NCBI GenBank assembly: GCA_902571425.1 | Contig: CACGBZ010000002.1 | Span: 1-64,000, forward strand | Direction: 5' to 3' | DNA length: 64,000 nucleotides | Source of the DNA: an uncultured Pelagibacteraceae bacterium | GTDB taxonomy: Bacteria > Pseudomonadota > Alphaproteobacteria > Pelagibacterales > Pelagibacteraceae | Part shown: piece after piece, positions 8,572 through 16,630 of the stretch | How positions within the stretch are numbered: the first letter of the stretch is position 1 | Layout: each line of letters begins with the position of its first letter | Position numbers and translations under genes: made by a program | Notes under the pieces: model-generated | What the model was told of the DNA's origin: nothing | The model's database searches: none | What the model saw: only the letters and a program-made list of their open reading frames with translations

Positions 8572-8922
8572 CTAATAACTTATATTTTTTAAGGTATCCA
8601 AGTATTCATTAAATTCTTTAATAAAAGAATCACTAGGTATTATATTTTTTATCCTTTGGTCAGTTGATGTTTTTTCAAGACGAAAGAATCCTTTTTCACA
8701 AGCTTCAGTAATAATTAATGCAGATTTCGGTCTAGATGTTTTAAATAATTTAGTTTTAAGTTCTTCTACAGATAGTTTTTTATTTTCTTTATGTGCAGAC
8801 ATTACTAATAACATCATATGATAGTGAGAAGGAGATTTTCTAAAAAAATAGTTACTAGCTGTATGCGACTGTCTCATTTGATCTTCCCAAAAATCTAATA
8901 ATGTCTTTTTTTCTTTTGGCAT
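8572..8922 (-). CDS. Small winged-helix (MarR-like) transcriptional regulator
   Basis: This 116-residue protein has a recognisable winged-helix pattern: a helix-turn-helix near residues 48-78 (KLSVEELKTKLFKTSRPKSAL) followed by a wing (FRLEKTSTDQRIKNIIPS) that resembles the D-x-R-x-K wing of MarR proteins. It begins 5 bases after the tdm stop, in the same direction. Its position between tdm and the flavoprotein/gmaS genes suggests local control of methylated-amine genes, possibly through the palindrome in front of tmoX. Which ligand it senses cannot be read from the sequence. Confidence 0.7.
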   Translation of the reverse strand: MPKEKKTLLDFWEDQMRQSHTASNYFFRKSPSHYHMMLLVMSAHKENKKLSVEELKTKLFKTSRPKSALIITEACEKGFFRLEKTSTDQRIKNIIPSDSFIKEFNEYLDTLKNISY

Positions 8923-8927
8923 TATTT

Positions 8928-11267
8928 TTAAGCTCTGACTCTTGATTTGGTTGGATCGTAGAATGGAAAACCAACAACTTTAGCACCAATCCTTTTTTGA
9001 TGACCATCAATTTTACCTATTTCAACTTCAGTACCGATTTCTGAGTATTGAACATCTATTCTGCAAAGAGCAATATTTTTATTCAAAGTAGAGGACAAGC
9101 ATCCACTGGTAACTATACCAACCTGTGATCTTCCAATATGAACACAGTCTCCGTGGCCTGCTATTTCTTTTCCATTAAGTTCTAGGCCTACCAATTTCTT
9201 TTGTGGGTTAGCTTTTCTTTTAATCAATTCCTCTTTACCAATAAAATCTTCTTCTTTTGTTTTCAGTGGAACGGCAAAACCAATACCAGCTTCGAAAGGA
9301 TCTTGCTCTCCATCAAACTCTGCGCCAAATAAAATTAAGCCCGCCTCAATTCTTAGTTTATCTAATGCAGCAAACCCTGCTGGTATTAATCCATCATCTT
9401 TACCTGCTTCCATTAATTTATCCCAAACTTCGGGAGCATGTTTTGGATGACACCAAACTTCATAACCCAACTCACCAGTATAACCTGTTCTAGAAACAAT
9501 TAATGGAATACCTTGAAGCTCTTCTATTCTACAAATTGTAAATCTAAACCAGCCCAACTCATCTAACGAAGGCTGTGTAGGTGGTGTAAAGATAATTTTC
9601 TTTAAAATTTCTCTACTTTTTGGACCTTGCAAAGATACATTGCTAATTTGATCAGTAGAGTTTTTTACAATAGCGTTAAAATTCTTTTTTTTTGCAATTT
9701 CTTTAAGCCATTCTCCACCATACTCATCTCCACATATCCATCTAAAACCTGTTTCGCTTAATCTTAAAAGAGTTCCATCATCGAACATCATTCCATTTTC
9801 GTAACACATTGCAGAATAAACAACCTGTCCAACAGAAAGTTTTTTTATATTTCTTGTAAGAGTGTAATTCATTAACTCTTCAGCATCAGGACCAATTATT
9901 TCAAATTTTCTTAGTGATGATAGATCAATTAATACAGCATCATTTCTGCAAGCGTTGTACTCATTAACCAAACCATATTTGGTGTAATCGTTTGGAAGCC
10001 AAAACCCTCTAGCATCAACAAAGTTTCTAGTTAATTTTGAAGTTCTTTCATAAAAGCCAGAATTTCTAGTAAGTTTATTTTCAGAGTCTGTTTTCATTCT
10101 AAAACCAAATGACTTTTTAAATTCTTTATTTTTATCGTAAGTTCTAACAAATATATTTGTAGGATTCCATGAATTACAAGGATCTATATCACTTGGACAT
10201 GCAGTTGTTCCTATTGTTAAATCTTTTAAAGCCTTAAACATTACATAATCACCAGGTCTTGAATAAGATTCATCAGAAATAACAGAGTTTAATCCACCAG
10301 CAGAGGTGTTAAAAAACAAATTAATTGCATGCCAACCTTTTTGTTTCTGAACACCGTATTTCGACATGCTTTCAGTTAAATTATCTGAACAGTTTGGATG
10401 ACCAAAGTATCCTGAGTCTTCATAATACTTTGAAGTACATGCAAGATTAAATGTGTCGTGTTTTCCAACAGTATCTCTTATTACTTCAACAAGTGGCTCA
10501 TGATCTGTATCATAAAATTTAGAGAACAAACCTGGTCCTGGGAAAGTATTACCCATGAATGTTCTCGTGGTTTGCCAGTCTAATCCTTTTTCAATTCCTT
10601 TTTCTAATTTTCTTGTATCGAAAGCCACAAAGTCAGAACATTGTCTGCCAGTCGGACTTATCACTTGAATATAATCTCCTTCTTTAACCTCATAAGATAT
10701 TGAAGTTTCTTTATTTATATTTTCTTCATAAACAGGTTCGAAAACAGGATCAGGAATTACATTTAATTCCTTATCATTAACAATTTTAGCTCTTTTAACA
10801 AATATAGTTAAATCAGTTGGTGGATTTTGTTTTGTAACATCCATATCTTCGCTAGGTGCTGAAAATATTGCGTAACATTTATCTTTTGATTTTAATTTAA
10901 TTTTTTCACCAGGTTCTGCGTCTAGATCAAATATAATTGAAGATTTTGAATTAGAAATTTTTAAATTTCTTTTTTTTAATTGATAGTTGGTCGCTAAAAT
11001 TGTTTCATCATTCCCATTAAGAATATTTCTTATAAAGTTTTTTTCATTGTTTGATTTAAGATTTAAAATTCCAAGATCTGAATTTCCATCTTTTCCAAAA
11101 CAAATAATCTCACATATTTGATTTCCTTCATTATTGATTATTTCTATTTCATCATCAGGAAATATCTGAAAACCAGTTAGACCACCACCATTAACAACAT
11201 GTCTTTCAACTCCAGGTGGTAAAACATTTAAACCAGGATATTTAATTTCTTTACTTGTTCCTAACAT
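8928..11267 (-). CDS. tdm: Trimethylamine N-oxide demethylase
   Basis: This 779-residue protein has the layout of Tdm. The N-terminal half (to about residue 400) carries a DUF1989-type zinc domain, with cysteines in PTGRQCSDFVAFD, FNLACTSKYYED and TTACPSDIDPCNSW. The C-terminal half (about 415-770) is a GcvT/T-protein fold with VLIDLSSLRKFEIIGPDA, NVSLQGPKSREIL and SRTGYTGELGYEVW. Tdm converts TMAO to dimethylamine and formaldehyde in the cytoplasm, and the GcvT half can pass formaldehyde to THF. It is divergent from the TmoX-like gene, which would supply TMAO. The length and domain order match the family well. Confidence 0.9.
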   Translation of the reverse strand: MLGTSKEIKYPGLNVLPPGVERHVVNGGGLTGFQIFPDDEIEIINNEGNQICEIICFGKDGNSDLGILNLKSNNEKNFIRNILNGNDETILATNYQLKKRNLKISNSKSSIIFDLDAEPGEKIKLKSKDKCYAIFSAPSEDMDVTKQNPPTDLTIFVKRAKIVNDKELNVIPDPVFEPVYEENINKETSISYEVKEGDYIQVISPTGRQCSDFVAFDTRKLEKGIEKGLDWQTTRTFMGNTFPGPGLFSKFYDTDHEPLVEVIRDTVGKHDTFNLACTSKYYEDSGYFGHPNCSDNLTESMSKYGVQKQKGWHAINLFFNTSAGGLNSVISDESYSRPGDYVMFKALKDLTIGTTACPSDIDPCNSWNPTNIFVRTYDKNKEFKKSFGFRMKTDSENKLTRNSGFYERTSKLTRNFVDARGFWLPNDYTKYGLVNEYNACRNDAVLIDLSSLRKFEIIGPDAEELMNYTLTRNIKKLSVGQVVYSAMCYENGMMFDDGTLLRLSETGFRWICGDEYGGEWLKEIAKKKNFNAIVKNSTDQISNVSLQGPKSREILKKIIFTPPTQPSLDELGWFRFTICRIEELQGIPLIVSRTGYTGELGYEVWCHPKHAPEVWDKLMEAGKDDGLIPAGFAALDKLRIEAGLILFGAEFDGEQDPFEAGIGFAVPLKTKEEDFIGKEELIKRKANPQKKLVGLELNGKEIAGHGDCVHIGRSQVGIVTSGCLSSTLNKNIALCRIDVQYSEIGTEVEIGKIDGHQKRIGAKVVGFPFYDPTKSRVRA

Positions 11268-11376
11268 TTTTAAAATTTATTATTGTTACTTAGATTATCA
11301 CCATTTTTATTGTTTAAATATATATATATTTTTTAGAACTAATTATCCTTTACCTACATGTTCTTTTTGTCATAGA

Positions 11377-11398
11377 CTATTAATATTAATATTAATAG
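11377..11398. promoter_or_regulatory. 22-bp perfect palindrome in the tdm/tmoX divergent region
   Basis: CT, then three tandem copies of ATTAAT, then AG form a perfect 22-bp palindrome. It ends at the purine-rich ribosome site AGAGGGG, with the tmoX ATG at 11409. In DNA it could be an operator, for example for the small winged-helix protein encoded next to tdm; in RNA it could form an AU hairpin just upstream of the ribosome site. The rest of the 141-base intergenic region is AT-rich and no other structure was seen. Confidence 0.5.
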
Positions 11399-11408
11399 AG
11401 GGGTATAC

Positions 11409-12359
11409 ATGAAAAAAATAATATCATTACTATCTGCTCTAGTGATTTCTGTTGTAAGTTTTGCAGGAATTTCTAACGCTGATAGCAAAAAGCCTATCGT
11501 GATCCCAACTCATAACTGGTCAAGTCAAATTGTAATGGCTTACGTTATTGGTGGAATTTTCGAAAGTATGGGTAATAACGTTAAATACGTTAACGCTGAC
11601 TCACAGGCAGTTTATGAGTCAATTAGAATTGGAGATGTAACTATATCTCACGAGGTATGGGAATCTGCATTTGGTAAATCTTTTACTACTGCTTTAGATA
11701 AAGGTGGTTTATTAGATTGGGGTGATCATGAAGCAAGAACTCTTGAGGATATGGGATATCCAAACTGGGTTGCTGAAAAAGGATTATGCCCAGGTTTACC
11801 AGACTGGACAGCTTTAAAAAATCCAGATTGTGCTAAAAACTTTACAACACCTGATTCTCCAGATGGAAAAGGAAGAATGTTGGAAGGTCCACAAACTTGG
11901 CATGGTGACTTAATTCCACAAAGGGTTGATGCACTAGGTTTAGGTGATTTATGGTGGGTTAAATTTGCTGGAAGTGCTGATGCACTTTGGGCAGAGTTAG
12001 CTGCAGCTGAAAAAGAAGGAAGAGGAACAATTATCTTCAACTGGACGCCTAACTTTACAGATGGTGCTGGTTTTACATTTATTGACTTCCCTCCATATAC
12101 TGCTGGTTGCAGACCAGAAGATGGTGGAGATGGTAAATGTGGCTCTCCTGATGGATACTTGAAAAAAGCAGTTCATGAGGATTTCCCAAAAACTCATCCT
12201 GATGCAGCAAAGACCTTCAAAAAAATGTCTTTCTCTACAAGTCAAATTGGTGCAATGGCGGCTTTAGTTGACGTTGACAAAATGACTCACGAGGATGCTG
12301 CTAAAAAATGGTTAGCTGATAATAAGAAAGTGTGGGAAGAATTTACACACGATCATTAA
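11409..12359 (+). CDS. tmoX: TMAO-binding periplasmic protein (TmoX-like, OpuAC family)
   Basis: This 316-residue protein has a signal peptide (MKKIISLLSALVISVVSFAGISNA, cleavage after NADS or SNA) and an OpuAC/ProX-type substrate-binding domain. Tryptophans in THNWSSQIVMAYVIGG, SHEVWESAFGKSF, GLGDLWWVKF and IIFNWTPNF are suitable for an aromatic cage around a quaternary amine or TMAO. Divergent linkage to tdm favours TMAO as the substrate. It has a good ribosome site (AGAGGGG) and is followed by a strong terminator, so it can be made in excess over its permease, as is usual for binding proteins. Confidence 0.85.
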   Translation: MKKIISLLSALVISVVSFAGISNADSKKPIVIPTHNWSSQIVMAYVIGGIFESMGNNVKYVNADSQAVYESIRIGDVTISHEVWESAFGKSFTTALDKGGLLDWGDHEARTLEDMGYPNWVAEKGLCPGLPDWTALKNPDCAKNFTTPDSPDGKGRMLEGPQTWHGDLIPQRVDALGLGDLWWVKFAGSADALWAELAAAEKEGRGTIIFNWTPNFTDGAGFTFIDFPPYTAGCRPEDGGDGKCGSPDGYLKKAVHEDFPKTHPDAAKTFKKMSFSTSQIGAMAALVDVDKMTHEDAAKKWLADNKKVWEEFTHDH

Positions 12360-12384
12360 GGTTAAACATAATATAAATTTAAAA

Positions 12385-12418
12385 TCTCCCCCAACTTCGT
12401 TGGGGGGGATTTTTTTTT
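12385..12418 (+). terminator. Strong terminator after tmoX
   Basis: The stem CCCCCAA / TTGGGGG closes a short CTTCG loop, with extra G pairs at the base, and is followed by nine T. It lies 25 bases after the tmoX stop and separates tmoX from the ATPase and permease genes. Confidence 0.9.
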
Positions 12419-12443
12419 ATATGATTTTGTGTAAAATATATTC

Positions 12444-12821
12444 ATGAAAAAATTTCTACTTTTAATATTTTTAAGTTTTTTAATAAGTTCCTCTGCATTT
12501 GCTCGTAGCACCGGCTGTAAAGAAGGCAATTGTGATAATGGTTATGGCAAGTGGGTTTATACTGACAAAACAACTTATGAAGGAGAATGGGTTTCAACAA
12601 AAAAACATGGACAAGGTGTAGAGACTTGGCCGAATGGATACATTTATAAAGGAGAATTTAAAAATAGTGTCTGGAGTGGAATAGGAAAATTAACATTTCC
12701 AGATGGGTCTACTTATGATGGAGAGTGGGTTAATGGTTTTATGAATGGTAAAGGAACATTTACTTGGGCTGACGGAAAACAGAAAACAGGTATTTGGAAA
12801 AACGGGACCTTTCAAGAATAA
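12444..12821 (+). CDS. Secreted MORN-repeat protein
   Basis: The 125-residue product has a signal peptide (MKKFLLLIFLSFLISSSAFA) and then about four MORN repeats of roughly 23 residues (for example TYEGEWVSTKKHGQGVETWP, YKGEFKNSVWSGIGKLTFPD, TYDGEWVNGFMNGKGTFTW). Bacterial MORN proteins often bind lipids or the envelope surface, but no specific role can be given. It overlaps the next gene by one base. It lies between the TMAO binding protein and its ATPase, an unusual place, so a link to the transporter is possible but unproven. Confidence 0.85.
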   Translation: MKKFLLLIFLSFLISSSAFARSTGCKEGNCDNGYGKWVYTDKTTYEGEWVSTKKHGQGVETWPNGYIYKGEFKNSVWSGIGKLTFPDGSTYDGEWVNGFMNGKGTFTWADGKQKTGIWKNGTFQE

Positions 12822-13372
12822 TGTCAAAAGTAAATTATATTAATAAAATAAAAGGTCTGCCTGAAACTTTAAGACAATTCATTGGTCTTATAATTGTCAT
12901 GCTTATAGTTATTGCGTCTTTTGGTATTATAAATGGTATATTTGGTGAAGGCGATGATTTAGTTGAAAGAATGAAATTAGAAGAACAGAGAATTGCTGAG
13001 GAAAAAAAATTAAGCGATTTGATATCAAAATTACCCTCTGGAATATTAGTATCGTTTGATGGAACTGATCACTACAAATTAACAGATGAAGTATATGAGC
13101 AGGTATGTAAAGCTACAAAGCTAATTCCTCAAAGAGCAATAATGGGAGCTAATTTTTTAAATTTTAGAGCACATGAGCTTTATACAATTAATGGAAATAA
13201 AATTGATGAAACTTTTGTAGAGTGGGATCAAGAAAAAGGTAAATGTTTTGCAGGTTTTACAGTTAGTGGAAATAATGTAGGTGTTGATGAAAGTATTACT
13301 ATAAGTGGAGAGGCTTTAAGTTTTTTAAGCACAGGAATTGATACAAGAATTTATTTTATTAAAAATTTTTAA
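12821..13372 (+). CDS. Membrane-anchored protein of unknown function
   Basis: The ATG at 12821 overlaps the MORN gene stop (TAATG), so it is preferred over an in-frame upstream ATG at 12794. The 183-residue protein has one N-terminal membrane segment (about residues 20-40, GLIIVMLIVIASFGIINGIF), a short charged helical stretch (ERMKLEEQRIAEEKKLSDL) and a C-terminal domain probably outside the cytoplasm. Two cysteines are present (EQVCKATK, KGKCFAGF). The family is not recognised. Translational coupling suggests it works with the MORN protein. Confidence 0.75.
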   Translation: MSKVNYINKIKGLPETLRQFIGLIIVMLIVIASFGIINGIFGEGDDLVERMKLEEQRIAEEKKLSDLISKLPSGILVSFDGTDHYKLTDEVYEQVCKATKLIPQRAIMGANFLNFRAHELYTINGNKIDETFVEWDQEKGKCFAGFTVSGNNVGVDESITISGEALSFLSTGIDTRIYFIKNF

Positions 13373-13437
13373 TGAGGAAAGGCAACAATTATTAACATTT
13401 TAATTTTATAGAATTTAATATAACTTTAAAACAATTT

Positions 13438-14469
13438 ATGTCTGAGACTGTAATCAAATGCGAGTCTGTTTATAAAATTTTTGGAGAAAATGCCAAAAAG
13501 ATGCTTGAAGAATCTAATGGCAACGTAGACGCAAAATCCTTTCAAGAAAAAGGATGTATAGTTGGAGTTAATAACGCTTCTTTTGAAGTTGCCAAAGGAG
13601 AAATGTTAGTAGTGATGGGATTATCTGGTTCGGGTAAATCAACTTTGCTTCGATGTATATCAAGACTAACAGATGCAACAGGTGGAAAAATTTTCATAGA
13701 AGGTCAAGATTTATTAGAATTAAATAATAAAGAGCTTATTGAGCTTAGAAGAAATAAAATGGGAATGGTATTTCAAAGCTTTGCTTTGTTACCTCATAAA
13801 ACAGTTGTTGAAAATATTGCTTTTCCACTTCAGATAAAAGGCACTAATACTGAAGAGAGTATTAGTAGAGCAATGGAGATGGTAAAATTAGTTGGGCTTG
13901 ATGGAAGAGAAAACTATTTCCCAAGAGAACTTTCAGGTGGACAACAACAAAGGGTAGGTATCGCAAGGTCATTAGCAGTAGAGCCTGATATATGGTTTTT
14001 GGATGAACCTTTTTCTGCATTAGATCCATTGATTAGAAGAGAAATGCAAGATGAGTTTTTAAGACTTCAGGAAAAATTACAGAAAACCATCATGTTCATC
14101 ACTCATGATTTTGATGAGGCATTAAAGTTAGCTGATCGAATAGCAATTATGAAAGATGGTATAATTGAACAATTAGATACACCGGCCAATATCGTGCTAA
14201 ATCCAGCAACTGAATATGTAAGAAAGTTTACTGAAGAGGTACCGAGAGAGAAAGTTTTGATTATTGAGGATGTAATGGATGCTTCAAGTAAAAATGATTT
14301 AGGAGATTTAAAAGTATCAAAAGATGAAATTATAGAAAATGTTGCAGAAAAAATACTTACTCAAGAAAAATTAGTAGGAGTAGTTGACTCAAATAATAAT
14401 ATTGTAGGATCAATTAAACCTTCAAAAATAATAGATACAGTTTTTGGAGGAAGAAAAAACGGTAGTTAA
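13438..14469 (+). CDS. tmoV: TMAO/betaine ABC transporter ATPase (ProV/TmoV-like)
   Basis: The 343-residue ATPase shows Walker A GLSGSGKST (61-69), the signature LSGGQ (165-169), Walker B IWFLDEP (185-191) and the switch histidine in FITHDFDEAL. The insertion after residue 20 (FGENAKKMLEESNGNV) is typical of ProV-type importers. The C-terminal part (about 245-340) resembles CBS domains, which in OpuA/ProV respond to ionic strength. It is 4 bases upstream of the permease. TMAO as substrate is inferred from tmoX and tdm nearby. The TmoV/TmoW letters follow the ProV/ProW analogy. Confidence 0.85.
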   Translation: MSETVIKCESVYKIFGENAKKMLEESNGNVDAKSFQEKGCIVGVNNASFEVAKGEMLVVMGLSGSGKSTLLRCISRLTDATGGKIFIEGQDLLELNNKELIELRRNKMGMVFQSFALLPHKTVVENIAFPLQIKGTNTEESISRAMEMVKLVGLDGRENYFPRELSGGQQQRVGIARSLAVEPDIWFLDEPFSALDPLIRREMQDEFLRLQEKLQKTIMFITHDFDEALKLADRIAIMKDGIIEQLDTPANIVLNPATEYVRKFTEEVPREKVLIIEDVMDASSKNDLGDLKVSKDEIIENVAEKILTQEKLVGVVDSNNNIVGSIKPSKIIDTVFGGRKNGS

Positions 14470-14472
14470 AAT

Positions 14473-16626
14473 ATGGAGTATTTAAAAAAATATCCAAAAT
14501 TATTTCAATGGTTATTTTTATTAATTGTATTTTTTGCCTTATGTTTTGCAATTGATGTTCCTGAAACTTATAAATTTATAAGAGGTCAGGCAGAATTTGT
14601 TAAAGATCCAAACCAAAGTGTTTACTTTTTTTTAGGTAAAGAAGTTAGGTATTATGCCTTTGATGTATTTTGGAGATTACCTCCGTTACTCGGTTGGCTG
14701 CCTATTTGGATAAACGACTCTTTATTCTTCTTAATGAATGAATGGATGCCAATGGAGTTTTGGAACGAGGATACTCAAGAGTTTAAGACTCGACCAATAC
14801 TTTTGCAGATAAGTAGAAATTTAACTGCATTCATGACTTTTTTAATTGAATTAATTAGAGAAATTTTACTTGGAGGTTTAGAAACTATTGTTGCTTTTAC
14901 TAGCTGGGATTTTATTGATGCTTACCCTTGGTTAGAGTTGCCAGGTTTACCTTGGACTATTGTCGCTGCTGGAGCAGCAATTCTATCTTATAAGCTAAGT
15001 GGGAAAGGATTAGCTTTGTTTGCAGGTTTAACAATGATCTATATTTCTATATTTGGTCAGTGGAAACCTTCAATGCAAACTCTTTCTTTTATACTTGTTG
15101 CAGCTCCGCTATCATTTATTTTTGGTTTAGGTCTAGGAATTGCTGCTTATAAAAGTAAACGTGTTGAAAAAGCTTTGTACCCAATACTTCTAGTAATGCA
15201 AACTATGCCACAATACGCTGTATTAGTTCCTGCACTTGTTCTATTTGGAGTTGGTGATCATGCTGCAGTAATCATTACAATGGTTGTTGCAGTTCCGCCA
15301 ATGATATTATTAACAATATTGGGTTTAAGAGCTATACCACCAGAAGTTATTGAAGCAGGAAAAATGAGTGGGTGTACTAATTGGCAACTAATGCTTAAGG
15401 TATTAATTCCTACAGCAAGACGAGATATTTTAATTGGAGTTAACCAAGTTATTATGGTTTGTTTTTCAATGGCAGTTATATCTGCTTTCATTGGTGCGAA
15501 AGGTTTAGGATTTAATTTATTATTAGCTTTGAACCAACTTAATATTGGATTAGCATTAGAGGCAGGATTGTGCATTAGTTTAATTGCAATTCTTCTTGAT
15601 AAAATGTCTTTAGCTTGGGCAAATAAACAAACAGATTATTTTGGTAATCTGACATTTTTCCAAAGAAATAAAAACGTAATATTTTTTGCAGCTTCATTTG
15701 TAATTGGAATAATTCTTGCATATGTTGGGACTTTTATTTTCAAAGGTAGTTTTAATTACTTGTTTGAAATTCCCCATAACAAAGGAATATCAACAGCAGA
15801 TTTTTGGAATAAAGGAGTTGATTGGATTTTTGATACTTTCTTCGTGTATATTAAAGCATTCAATACATGGTTAATTCAAGATGTGCTTCAGCCGATGAGA
15901 GCTTTGTATTTAAGAATGCCTGCAGTTGCTACATTAGTACTAGCTGTTGGGGCGGGATATTTAATTGGAGGAATTCGATCAGCCCTAGTTGTTGCTGCTT
16001 TGACTTTGTTTATTGCTTTAAGTCCATGGTGGGATAGAGCGTTAGTTACATTATATATGGCAACTTTTGGAGTAGTTATTTCTTGTTTAATAGGATTTAC
16101 AGTTGGAACTCTATGTTTTCAAAATAAAAAATCTGCTGCGTTTATGCTAGGTGTTTGTGATATATTTCAGACATTCCCATCATTTGTTTATCTAATTCCT
16201 GTAATGATGCTTTTTGGGATTACAGATACTTCTGTATTAATTGCAGTAATTGTTTATGCCACAATTCCTGCAACAAGGTACACAATTGAAGGTTTAAGAA
16301 GTGTTCCAGTCGGCTTACATGAAGCTGCAACAATGTCTGGTGTAAATAAATTTCAAAGATTAACAAAAATTGAGTTTCCATTAGCATTTCCACACATGAT
16401 GCTTGGTTTAAATCAAACAATCGTTTTTGCTTTATTCATGGTGATAATTGGAGCCTTCATTGGAACAGAAGATCTTGGTCAATATATTTTAAAAGCACTT
16501 TCAGATAAAAATGGTGCAGGAATTGGTTTAACTTTAGGTATCTGTGTTGCATTTATAGGTTTAATTTTTGATAATTTAATAAGAACTTGGGTTGGAAAAA
16601 GAAAAAAACATCTTGGCATAGATTAG
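14473..16626 (+). CDS. tmoW: TMAO/betaine ABC transporter permease, two permease domains fused
   Basis: This 717-residue membrane protein carries two BPD/ProW-type permease domains, about residues 200-400 and 495-710. Each has the coupling (EAA-like) motif: VIEAGKMSGCTNWQLMLKVL in the first and LHEAATMSGVNKFQRLTKIE in the second, each followed by a GAKGLG- or GTEDLG-type turn. A single polypeptide therefore replaces the usual ProW dimer. An N-terminal extension with several further membrane segments (1-195) precedes the first domain. It works with the ATPase just upstream and the TmoX-like binding protein. Confidence 0.85.
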   Translation: MEYLKKYPKLFQWLFLLIVFFALCFAIDVPETYKFIRGQAEFVKDPNQSVYFFLGKEVRYYAFDVFWRLPPLLGWLPIWINDSLFFLMNEWMPMEFWNEDTQEFKTRPILLQISRNLTAFMTFLIELIREILLGGLETIVAFTSWDFIDAYPWLELPGLPWTIVAAGAAILSYKLSGKGLALFAGLTMIYISIFGQWKPSMQTLSFILVAAPLSFIFGLGLGIAAYKSKRVEKALYPILLVMQTMPQYAVLVPALVLFGVGDHAAVIITMVVAVPPMILLTILGLRAIPPEVIEAGKMSGCTNWQLMLKVLIPTARRDILIGVNQVIMVCFSMAVISAFIGAKGLGFNLLLALNQLNIGLALEAGLCISLIAILLDKMSLAWANKQTDYFGNLTFFQRNKNVIFFAASFVIGIILAYVGTFIFKGSFNYLFEIPHNKGISTADFWNKGVDWIFDTFFVYIKAFNTWLIQDVLQPMRALYLRMPAVATLVLAVGAGYLIGGIRSALVVAALTLFIALSPWWDRALVTLYMATFGVVISCLIGFTVGTLCFQNKKSAAFMLGVCDIFQTFPSFVYLIPVMMLFGITDTSVLIAVIVYATIPATRYTIEGLRSVPVGLHEAATMSGVNKFQRLTKIEFPLAFPHMMLGLNQTIVFALFMVIIGAFIGTEDLGQYILKALSDKNGAGIGLTLGICVAFIGLIFDNLIRTWVGKRKKHLGID

Positions 16627-16630
16627 TATT

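Noticed and set aside
11726-12040. Minus-strand frame opposite tmoX
   Set aside because: tmoX has a signal peptide, family motifs and a good ribosome site; the opposite frame has none.
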